Assembly: GCA_030141605.1 (NCBI GenBank)
Contig: JAQGDQ010000317.1
Span: 124,001-188,000 of the forward strand
From: Tubiluchus corallicola
Taxonomy: Eukaryota; Priapulida; Priapulimorpha; Priapulimorphida; Tubiluchidae
Direction of reading: 5' to 3'
DNA: 64,000 bases
Under the pieces are notes generated by a model. The model searched no databases. It worked only from the letters and a program-made list of their open reading frames with translations, and was not told the origin of the DNA. Made by a program: the position numbers and the translations under genes. Below are positions 14,101 through 21,660 of the stretch, one piece after another (the first letter of the stretch is position 1; each line of letters begins with the position of its first letter).

Positions 14101-15733
14101 CTTGTAAATAATGTGTCTTTTATTTCTCAAGTTATTTTGGTAATTTTTATGTGAGATGTCTATAGCACTTGAAATTTGTTTATATACTATCTTTCACTGC
14201 CTATTTACTGAATTTAATAAGTAAAAACAATCATGAATGCACACTTTCCCTGTATATTATTATGAGCTTTACGTGCAAATACTGCTGCGCTTGAAAGTCC
14301 AGGTGCTAGCAATCGAAAAGCAGTTAGAGCCAACATACAGCACGTCTGATTGCCATTGCGAGGTGGACACCCGCTGGTTGATTGACGTCCTGAGATCTAT
14401 GTATACTGTCTACTTTTACACAAGACACCCTTACAGTGCATGTCAAACAAGCAAAGTCAATAATTTAAAATAAGGCACATTCTAAACATGGCAATTATTA
14501 TACAAAAATGCAGTTATTAGCTAACAACAAATAGAACCTACTCTAAGTGAAAAAAGGTCAAACAACAGAGAACAGGAAGAGGTAACATTACATAAACTTA
14601 GGTGGTACACAGAATAAATTGGCAATAATTTGAACAAGAATCCATCATAGATAGCTGGATCCATTCCTCCAGAGCGTTCAACAAAGATAGGCAGCACGTA
14701 CAATATGTACCCTGTTTGACTTTTTTACTGTGTCCACATCAAAGACGATGATGTGTTCACGACAAGACTGAGCCACTTAGACCCCAATTAGGACAAAGTT
14801 TATTTGTTAGTACAGTAGACACCGCTTAATAGACTCACTTGGGACCGAAGTGTTTTGACCAAATTAACCGACTGAACCTATTAACCGATGGGTGTAGTAT
14901 ACTGGAATAGAAGTGAGTCACCAGCTTACTATGCACTGCAAAGATTTTTAATTCTTTTGTGAAGTTAAAATAAGTGAATTAGCAATATATTAAAAAGCTT
15001 CTGGGAATTCTTGGGTGACGAGGTTAATTAAAGTGGAACTGTGGATCAAAGGAAGCCATTAGGCTAGCATATTAGCGTATGATAAATGTTCCTGCTTACA
15101 AGCAAAACAGTACTTAGCATGATTGCTTCTATGTATAATATAGGACAAAAGCGAACTAAGATGATATAAAAGTCATAAAAGCTTATTAGTCACACGAAAG
15201 ACTTATTGAAGCATGTGAAGCAGAAATATTGAGTCAATTATGCAGAGTTATTCGAGTCAATTACAGACAGTTTTTATGTACATTAGAATAGAAGCGGCCC
15301 ATACCTGGCGTTTTTGAGTCAGTTAAGCGATTGAGTATATTAACCGTGAGTCTATTAAGCGGCGCCTGCTGTAGTACCACTTCTAGCAAATCAAGAAACA
15401 TCAGCTAGTAACCACAGGTCAGCTAATCACATGCAAATCTAGTTAATATTTTTTATTAGGCAAGTGCAAATTCAGACCATGTAGTAGTGTTTGCATATTT
15501 AAATTCAACAATAACATAGGCCTATATAAGAAACTGCAAATACTTACATGAGGTCTCATCCACTCAAATTTGTATGGTGGTGCTCGGCTAAAATAGATGG
15601 ATCTGTCATTGGCAGGAAAATCAGGATCTTCAAACAATTTTCTTTTCTTTTGACAATCAGCACGAATCAGATCAAATTTTGAGGGGGCACTTGATGGCGG
15701 AGCCACCATTTCACTTCTGTGCCAAGTTTGCAT
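2079..15733 (-). CDS. Classical calpain (calcium-dependent cysteine protease), 18 coding exons
   Basis: Calpains are cytosolic Ca2+-activated cysteine proteases that cleave cytoskeletal and signalling proteins in a limited way. Joining the 18 exons listed separately gives 2052 nt in one frame, 683 aa, and every intron phase closes. Order: short N-terminus; protease core 1 (about residues 22-165) with catalytic Cys92 in GDCWVVAA; core 2 (about 176-315) with His247 in HAYSVT and Asn275 in NPWG; C2-like domain (about 320-490) with TFWTNPQF and an acidic loop DSDEDED; proline-rich linker (about 500-515); penta-EF-hand domain (about 522-683) with two canonical loops. The triad is intact, so it should be active, unlike insect calpain C. 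There is no long N-terminal extension as in Drosophila CalpA/B, unless upstream exons were missed. Repeats sit only in introns. Which calpain paralogue it is cannot be decided here. Confidence 0.93.
2449..2504 (-). CDS. Calpain coding exon 17 (residues 658-675)
   Basis: Encodes [18 protein letters not shown], matching the last EF-hand of calpains that closes on a TxTLxEW-type strand. Acceptor GTTGTAG, donor GAG|GTAAGT. Confidence 0.88.
2722..2838 (-). CDS. Calpain coding exon 16 (residues 619-657)
   Basis: Encodes [17 protein letters not shown] and [17 protein letters not shown], the fourth EF-hand region, without a full calcium loop. Donor A|GTAAGT, phase 1. Confidence 0.9.
3195..3273 (-). 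CDS. Calpain coding exon 15, second canonical EF-hand
   Basis: Contains loop [12 protein letters not shown] (residues 598-609) and the helix LKLALQSLG. Gly618 is split across the intron. Confidence 0.93.
3517..3585 (-). CDS. Calpain coding exon 14, EF-hand loop
   Basis: With Asp568 from the previous exon it forms the canonical 12-residue loop [12 protein letters not shown], then [12 protein letters not shown]. Acceptor TTGACAG, donor AAG|GTATGT. Confidence 0.93.
3958..4059 (-). CDS. Calpain coding exon 13, EF-hand 1 region
   Basis: Encodes [19 protein letters not shown] and [10 protein letters not shown]. The segment between the two helices is shorter than usual for calpains (LGEG in place of a 10-15 residue loop). 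The donor GAT|GTATCC is weak, but it alone keeps frame and the EF-hand Asp that starts the next loop. Confidence 0.83.
4694..4817 (-). CDS. Calpain coding exon 12, proline-rich linker
   Basis: Encodes a low-complexity linker ([12 protein letters not shown]) and the first helix of the penta-EF-hand domain ([11 protein letters not shown]). It is visibly more GC-rich than its flanks. Donor GAG|GTGAGA. Confidence 0.9.
5424..5546 (-). CDS. Calpain coding exon 11 (residues 453-493)
   Basis: Encodes [20 protein letters not shown] and [10 protein letters not shown], the closing beta strands of the C2-like domain. Donor GA|GTAGGC. Confidence 0.93.
5950..6038 (-). CDS. Calpain coding exon 10 (residues 423-452)
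   Basis: Encodes [17 protein letters not shown] and CDYYINQR within the C2-like domain. Acceptor ACTTCAG, donor AG|GTATGT, phase 2. Confidence 0.9.
6215..6375 (-). CDS. Calpain coding exon 9, C2-like domain
   Basis: Encodes [13 protein letters not shown] followed by the acidic loop KDSDEDEDG that is typical of the calpain C2-like domain, then [13 protein letters not shown]. Donor GAG|GTAGGA, phase 0. Confidence 0.94.
6832..6989 (-). CDS. Calpain coding exon 8 (residues 317-369)
   Basis: Starts [18 protein letters not shown], the last helix of the protease core, and runs into the C2-like domain with [12 protein letters not shown]. The segment after GFSAGG lacks the usual cysteine/asparagine found in many family members. 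Confidence 0.92.
7133..7210 (-). CDS. Calpain coding exon 7 (residues 291-316)
   Basis: Encodes [12 protein letters not shown] and [12 protein letters not shown], the end of core 2. The Trp316 codon is split (TG|GTAGGT donor). The intron upstream of it (7211-8181) holds a tRNA-derived SINE. Confidence 0.9.
7275..7521 (+). repeat. tRNA-derived SINE with (ATT)n tail
   Basis: A tRNA-like head with an A-box-like stretch at about 7285-7305 (TGGCTTAATTCAATGATAGC) and a B-box-like stretch GGAATCAACGCC at 7332-7343 is followed by an unrelated body and a 3' ATT-rich tail (about 7490-7520). This is the classic SINE layout. It lies in the calpain intron between exons 6 and 7, on the opposite strand to the gene. 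It is not a functional tRNA: the cloverleaf is degenerate and has no matching acceptor stem. Confidence 0.72.
8182..8357 (-). CDS. Calpain coding exon 6, catalytic His247 and Asn275
   Basis: Carries [11 protein letters not shown] (His247) and IRIRNPWG (Asn275), then [10 protein letters not shown]. Both remaining triad residues are in this exon. Acceptor CTTTAG, donor CAG|GTAAGT. Confidence 0.95.
8696..9031. mobile_element. hAT-type non-autonomous element (MITE) with 8-bp target duplication
   Basis: The 336-bp element starts TAGGGGTGAGCAT and ends in the inverted equivalent (ATACTCACCCCTA). It is flanked by GAAATAGA on the left (8688-8695) and GAAATAAA on the right (9032-9039), 7 of 8 matching, the target-duplication length of hAT transposons. 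The interior is rich in TTCGAATCGAA-type palindromes and has no ORF. It sits in the calpain intron between exons 5 and 6. Confidence 0.8.
9155..9323 (-). CDS. Calpain coding exon 5 (residues 176-231)
   Basis: Encodes [19 protein letters not shown] then [12 protein letters not shown], the core1-core2 junction of the papain-like fold. Acceptor TTCCAG, donor CGA|GTAAGA, phase 0. Confidence 0.93.
10151..10291 (-). CDS. Calpain coding exon 4 (residues 129-175)
   Basis: Encodes [19 protein letters not shown] and [13 protein letters not shown], hallmark strands of protease core 1. Donor AA|GTATGT. The 2.9-kb intron upstream of it carries a truncated pogo-like repeat. Confidence 0.93.
10927..11319 (+). 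mobile_element. Left-truncated copy of the pogo-like element
   Basis: Shares long stretches with 14960-15371, for example the segments around GCGTATTAGCGCATGA, TATTGAGTCAATTA and the terminal GAGTCTATTAAGC. It ends in CTACTG followed by TA. I could not find the left inverted end, so the copy appears truncated. It lies in the calpain intron between exons 3 and 4. Confidence 0.72.
13175..13289 (-). CDS. Calpain coding exon 3, catalytic Cys92
   Basis: Completes [12 protein letters not shown], with Cys92 the nucleophile by family alignment, and ends in FYAGIFR. Acceptor TTTTAG, donor AG|GTATGG, phase 2 out. Confidence 0.93.
13576..13657 (-). CDS. Calpain coding exon 2 (residues 63-90)
   Basis: Opens with [18 protein letters not shown] and ends with FDLIQGELG; the Gly90 codon is split by the intron (CTAG|GTCTCT donor). 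This is the conserved block just before the catalytic cysteine. Confidence 0.88.
14813..15371 (+). mobile_element. Pogo/Tigger-like MITE, full length
   Basis: 559 bp, bounded by TA on both sides (14811-14812 and 15372-15373). The left end reads CAGTAGACACCGCTTAATAG, and the right end, reversed, reads CAGCAGGCGCCGCTTAATAG. CAGT-type termini with TA target sites are typical of pogo-like members of the Tc1/mariner superfamily. There is no transposase ORF, so it is non-autonomous. It lies in calpain intron 1. Confidence 0.78.
15548..15733 (-). CDS. Calpain coding exon 1 (residues 1-62)
   Basis: Encodes the N-terminal anchor and start of the protease, including [10 protein letters not shown] and YKFEWMRPH. 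The donor is CAT|GTAAGT, phase 0. The chosen ATG (15731-15733) is the only one after an in-frame TAA 27 nt upstream. The bases before it are AAG, so a cryptic acceptor and a further upstream coding exon cannot be excluded. Confidence 0.82.
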
Positions 15734-16849
15734 CTTCTTTAAATTGTCACATAAAAGTTAAATTTAGCTGAAAATTTAATGTACACTGAATTAGTTTTAA
15801 CTATGACGATTTTAAGTTCGCACTGCTAAAAACTGTAAATTAATGGTGGTATATGTAAACCCACAATACAAAAAAATAAAACTTAAAGGCTACTAAGCAA
15901 GCAGCCATGGCTGTTTGTTACAATTCACATCTGAAACCACATTCAAATTCTTGCTATTAAAGTAAAAAAATAATTCTTTGCATATTAACTGGGCACCTGA
16001 TTTGTAAACTAAAGTAAAGAGGCACGGAAATACCTTTACATACCAAAGTAAGTTTAAGTGACAATCATGGATATAATTAAATACAATTACGTTACAATAT
16101 CGCGTGTTGGCTTTATATGGAAATATAATTATACAGAATTGCCTATTTGGGTCAATTTGGATGATGCACGAAATCATAAATTATAATACATAAATAATTT
16201 CTAATATGAGCGTATTGGACCTAACATAAACGTAAAAAAAAATGTACTCCAAACCACGATTACTACGTCAGTACAACTACTACACTATCTTGAATTATAA
16301 CTTATAATGTAGCACCATTTACCATGGTTACGCATGAAACCTACAACGGCAGGCTAAAGCGAGTAAAGCCTAAGATATTAGAGGCTATTAGACGTAATAA
16401 ATATTATGCTGATGGATAAAAACATATTTCAATCGTCAATAAAGCTTTTGAAATGTGATAATACAAAAAATCGTTCAAGAGAATGAGAATTTTAATCTTA
16501 CACTAAATAAACTGAAGACAAACTCAACGGTCGACCGGCGGTTGGAATTTCCAGCCCGCCCGAGTACGGAAATCTTCATAAATCTAATGACGCGTTATAG
16601 CAGAAATGTGTTTGGCTACGACCTATTAAATTTTAATTTTCAATTTCATTTTATTGCACCAATACAATAGTGTATCATGGCAAAAAATTAAAATTACAAA
16701 AAAATTAAAGTACAAGAACAATTTCAAAATATAACAAATGCAATTATGCGATGCTGCAAAAACACGAGTTTTATAATTTACTTAAATAGCCTACTTAAAT
16801 CTAATAGGAATTTATGTGCTTTTATGAAATAATATTTTATGCTACAACT
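15734..16849. other. Upstream region of calpain, no gene seen
   Basis: Presumed 5' UTR and promoter side of calpain, since transcription runs leftward from here. A small CpG-containing patch lies at about 16530-16600. I see no convincing core promoter motif and no further calpain exon. The short ORFs here show no recognisable similarity. Confidence 0.4.
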
Positions 16850-18010
16850 ACAATGAACAAGTAAAAATAATTAAGATAATCACAAACGAGATTAAATTAT
16901 ACAATCCCAGCACAATGTTTAGCCAGCACTCACAGATTACCACCAAGATATAAATGCCTTTTTTATCACATTCATTTAAGTAGTTTCCAAAGTGAATAAG
17001 GTCTTCTGGGTTTGTATTTAGAAAAAGTCACATTACTGAGTATACCTTTTTGCAAAGATAGATTATATATTTTTCGCTCATATTTTTGTCTAATATTTTC
17101 ATGCAATGGACAAGTAAAAAGGTAATTCGTTTTCTAATAATTTTGAGCTATTGTTGTAACAGTATTGACAAAGCCTTTCATCCTCTTTTTTATTTTTATA
17201 TCTACCAAGTTCTATTTCCAGGTCATGGTCGCTGATGCGTAATTTTGTAGTCTTGTGTCTCTGTTTCTTATTAGAAATAATTTTTAAATAACCTTCTAAT
17301 TCATAATTGATTTTTACATGTTTATAAAATCTTAGTTTGTTTTTGCCACCATTTTGTCTAGTATCATTATGTAGCTCTGTAAAAAATAGTTTTCTGTACC
17401 CTGATTTGAGTTTATTAACGAATTCTTTTAATTTTGCTATTCAGACACATTTTATCAATTTCATCTACACCATACGTTTGAAATCCTGGAAAATTTGCCC
17501 ATTTTGTATAAAGCTGTTTCACTTCTTCATGAGACTGGTAACTATACACATTTTTAAATAATGTATTCATTGGCTTTGTGTGTGTCATTACTAGATATTT
17601 GTGAATTGTTGATGCTTTAATTAACAGTGGGTATATGCCTAATTCGGCTCTACACTCTATATTGTAGCATTTCCCTGACATCTAAAACCCATTTTGAGAA
17701 TCTGTTCTGAGCATATTCGAATGAAAAAAAGATTCCACATCTTTAGAAGTTTTCTGAGTTGTCAGTGTTTATGTTATTTAGTTTGGTGATAAAAGACTGA
17801 CACCAAATTTCGCACCCACAAAGTACTACTGGTGAGACTAGGGATTCAAATAGGTAAAGAAGTATATTTACATCAAAACTGTATTGAAATATTAGAGATT
17901 TTAATTTAAATAATGCCCTAATGCTTTGTTTTCTCATTGTGTCACAGTGCTTTGTGTATGAACCATTGTTTGACCAGTGCAGCCTTTTTAGAAGACTAGA
18001 CATGCGAAGT
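16850..18010 (-). mobile_element. 5'-truncated LINE, C-terminal ORF2 fragment
   Basis: Reading the minus strand, 18003-17743 encodes a segment with FKLKSLIFQYSFDVNILLY and SPVVLCGCEIWC, the thumb/post-palm signature of non-LTR reverse transcriptases. After frame changes come LRISDHDLEIELGRYKNK and DERLCQYC, the C-terminal cysteine motif of CR1/L2/Jockey-type ORF2 proteins. Stops and frameshifts interrupt it, and the catalytic palm is missing. It is a dead fragment on the same strand as calpain and PPP1R21. Confidence 0.75.
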
Positions 18011-20084
18011 TAACTTGCTTTCATTCTCTTTGAATCATAGTGCAGTTATTGTTTCTACTAGTCTTGTTTTTATTAGCTGCAACATTTCGTTTCGTTGCAG
18101 AAATGGGATTGGTAAAGCATGGTGTCGGGAGTTGGACTAGTATACAAAGTATAGTAGCGTGCTGGGGTTGGAGACATACCATTCCCATTTTGACTTGGAG
18201 TGGTACAGTATGGAAGGCTATATGCAGCATAAAATAGCTTAAAGAAAGTTCCGAAATTTTGTGCATCTCTGCATGGTCCACTTCTGTCGTTGAGTCTCAA
18301 TTGTTTCATTGGAAGCAAAACGAATGAAACTACAATCACCAAATTTGTTGCAGGAAGGTACACGACAAGAGCTGGAACCACGACTTTTGAGTTAAAATGT
18401 CAAGGCCTCAAAGATATCAATTACATGTATATCAATAGTTCCTATTCACTGCAACACAAGTTTTATCCTGCCACATTTATGTTATAAGCAATCGCTGAAT
18501 TGTTTAAATCAATCAGCAACAACTGGAATACAAATGAGCATTGATCTGGAAAGAAATGCAAGTGGTCACTTTACGAAGCTTATACTTTGTACAATGGTTT
18601 TTATACATTTGGTTTTCATACATATATATATATATATATATACTGCACCGTTTTTTCATAATTTTTTATTGTGAATTACAACACTTTAATCATGCTTTAT
18701 CTACAAGCAAATCATTATATAAATTTGCCAATATATTTAACATTGCTATTTTATAAAATACTTGGGTATATGTCGCACAGTATTCGCATTTTGCAAAATG
18801 TAAGTATCCATATATATTATATAATTACATATATTAGTATCCAGTTAATACATAAAAATTTAACTAGTAACATTAAGTTTGTAAATAATTTTATATCTAA
18901 TACCACATGTTGGCACAGCTGCTTTTAAAGCACACACATGAAATGAGTATTTCAATGGCGAAAAAAGTTTTACATTACATTTCTATATAAAATTACATTG
19001 GAATGATAACGGTTATGTTTACACCATCCAAGCAGGAGTGAAGTGTGTGACATTTATGTACCAAAAACCAGGAAAGAACTTTAATAAAAAACATAGTCTG
19101 AAACAAACAATTATTTCAAAAAGTGCCAGACTAGAATGATAAAAAAATCTTAAAGATATGACCACATTCAGGTATTATATTACAATTTCCTCAGCAGACT
19201 GAGATTTTCATCTTTAGAGATAGCGAGAGAAAGAATAAAAATTAGAACATTTGCCTTAATTGGTAGTAACATTAAATTAAGAAGAGATTAATTCCGCATG
19301 TAGTCTTGTATCATTATACTACAATCATGGGTTCAATTCATGTTCTCTATTTCTCTCTCTCCATTCTCCCCTGCTCTCCCCCCTCTGTCTCTCTCTCTCT
19401 CCTCTCTACCTCTCCTTTTCTTTCCTCTCCCGTGTCTCTTCCTCTCCAACTCGATTTCTCTACCTTACCCCTTCTCTCTGTTTCTCATTCACTTCTGTCA
19501 TTCCTTCCCTTCCTCCCTCTCTCTTTCACTCACCCTCTCTCTCTCGTTCTCCCCCTCTCTCTCACTCTCTCTCTTTCATTCTCACCCATACTCTCTCACT
19601 CTCACTCTCCCTCACTCTCACTTTCTTGCACCCTCTCTCTAATATTTTAGCTTTAAAACTTATTATTAAACTATCAGAAGCATCTGTCATGGAATTAGGC
19701 TGTAGGCTTGTGTCATTGCTGATGCCATCTACTCAAAGAATTTTTCCCGATTAAAACAGTACTTAAGCATAAAAAAATCAAGGTCATACTTTGGAAGGTA
19801 ATAAATTTTTTGAAAAACGAATGCCCTGTGGACACCCTTCAGGCCACGATAATGAAAATCGGGCAGTTTCAAGGGGAAAGAGCTGGGGGCAATCGCTCAT
19901 CTTAACTTACAAAGAAAAATGAAAAAATCGCAAAAAATGAAAGCGAAAGAATTAAAAAACTGAAGAGAAAGATTAAAGTTAGCTAAACTGAAGAACTCTC
20001 CATGGCTATGGCAACGACTGAGAAAAATAAAAATTTTATTCTGAGGATCGTATCACAGAGCTCAAAACTATACGGAGTATTCAC
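18011..20084. other. Intergenic, repeats only
   Basis: No exon recognised. Contains a short (TA)n at about 18618-18643, the pyrimidine tract annotated separately, and AT-rich unique sequence. A 102-aa minus-strand ORF at 18073-18381 has a proline/tyrosine-rich tail but matches no family I know. Confidence 0.4.
19331..19641. repeat. C/T-rich low-complexity tract
   Basis: About 310 bp of almost pure pyrimidine on the plus strand, made of impure TCTC, CCTC and CACT units. The ORFs that cross it (serine/leucine/proline runs) are artefacts of composition. Lies downstream of PPP1R21 and upstream of calpain. Confidence 0.9.
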
Positions 20085-21116
20085 TTAACTCCTTCCCGAT
20101 GGGTATATACATTTACCTGTCATCTGTGACGGGTAAAAATAATACCTTATTAAGTAAACTTTTCATTCTCCAATTTTAACGAAATTTGGAAAAGAAAGGG
20201 CTAACATACAAGAAAATTATAAAAGAATAAAAAAGTTGTGTTGTTTTATTCATTTTCGGTCTCTGAAGAAGTTTTTCGAAAACTAATGGATAAAAATTCT
20301 GCTTTGCTCTTATGCAGCAACTCATTGTAGCAGCGACGTTGATCACCCCTGCACCCATTAACTCAGGCTATCATTAGCACTCCAAAGCAACTTTTATTGC
20401 CATCTGGGTGTGTGTTCACAGAATGTGACAGCTGCAAGCACTGTCCACTATCCAGTGCACATGAGCTGTACTCTGAACGGACTTGATGTTGTTTTGCTTC
20501 TAAACATACAAAATGCTTTCGAATGTTAGAAAAATATTAACAGTGCTTCTGGGTATTTTTTAAAAAATTGGTGCAATTTTACAGCTGGATTTATCACTTG
20601 GGCAGTAGTCAGTTACATGTTTACAGTGGGATAATTTCTGTATGTTTCACTTGTTAGCAGTACTGTATCTATGCAATCTAATTTTCAGCCTCTGCAAAAT
20701 CTCTTGGAAATAAACCAATATTCAGCGCAGTGGCCGAATGTCACAATTACCTGCTGCCAGTGCAAAGCAGACTCACCAGTGGCAAGTGTTGCAATTTCAG
20801 TGCAAATTTCATAATGTTTTAGTGCATTTGAACAGCTGTTAAATGTACAAACTTAGAATGATCTGCATGCTTTCATGTGAAAATGGAAGCTAAAAGGCTT
20901 TGAAATAAAAATTCTGCACATTTTTAGAATTATCCTGTTAATTACTCCATTGAGTAAAAAATCTAAACATTAAACTTACAGTGCTAGAAAGAAAATTTAG
21001 TTCTCACTTGGAAAATATAACGTTTACTCTAGTATCTCATGCATATAGGTCGCTATGGGCAGTTTTATTCGAGGATGTCAAAACTACAGAAATATTCATC
21101 ATCGTGAAGGAGTTAA
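20085..21116. mobile_element. piggyBac-like non-autonomous element flanked by TTAA
   Basis: The left end reads TTAACTCCTTCCCGATG and the right end, reversed, reads TTAACTCCTTCACGATG (16 of 17 identical). TTAA at each boundary (20085-20088, 21113-21116) is the target site of the piggyBac superfamily. The 1.03-kb interior has no transposase-like ORF. It ends about 500 bp beyond the PPP1R21 stop codon. Confidence 0.72.
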
Positions 21117-21426
21117 TACAAAATGTCAGTGGAAAAATTAGTGTCAAAAAAATCATGTTTTTATCAACATGTGCTGTCATTCTACTTTTTATTATAAGAA
21201 TATGAGTACATATAATCTGCCAAAAATCTGTTGTTGTTTTTCTTTAGTAGGAGGGAGGACTGGAACCTCCAAATCGCCCCCCAGCCCCAATTTTTACTTC
21301 TGAAACCGCTCCAAGAAAATGATGTGCAAACGGCATGAAGGCATGCAGTTCAGAGATTTAGTCCATGCCTTTAGCCCAGTCATTTACTCCATTATACAGT
21401 TAGATTATAAAAGTTAAATTTCTAAA

Positions 21427-21432
21427 TTTATT
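21427..21432 (-). terminator. Candidate poly(A) signal of PPP1R21
   Basis: AATAAA on the minus strand, 193 nt past the PPP1R21 stop codon. It is the best-placed hexamer in an otherwise plain 3' UTR. This is a position argument only; the cleavage site was not seen. Confidence 0.4.
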
Positions 21433-21624
21433 ACAGATTGAAAGTTAAAAGACAGATAGCAAATGTGGAATGTCACTCCCAGACAGATATGACTGATACT
21501 TACAGTACAATCTTTAACAAAAAACAGTTCAACAAGCGACTTACAAATCAGCAACACATAAAATATTCCAAAACCAGAATATGCACAAAGAATACTTGCT
21601 AATGGTGACGAACACCAATCTTCT

Positions 21625-21660
21625 TTACTTGTTACCACGAAGATTCAGCTTTCGACTTTG
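21625..21660 (-). CDS. PPP1R21: PPP1R21 terminal coding exon 21 and stop
   Basis: QSRKLNLRGNK then TAA (21625-21627), a short basic tail like human GNSKKNKTR. Acceptor CTTCCAG. Confidence 0.85.
   Translation of the reverse strand, partial: QSRKLNLRGNK

Noticed and set aside
18073-18381. Minus-strand 102-aa ORF with a proline/tyrosine-rich end, considered as an upstream calpain N-terminal exon
   Set aside because: No acceptor/donor pair links it in phase with the calpain ATG exon and the sequence matches no calpain N-terminus I know; low-complexity similarity only.
19306-19650. Overlapping 100-114 aa plus-strand ORFs rich in Ser, Leu and Pro
   Set aside because: Pure consequence of the CT-rich tract, which has no stop codons in these frames.
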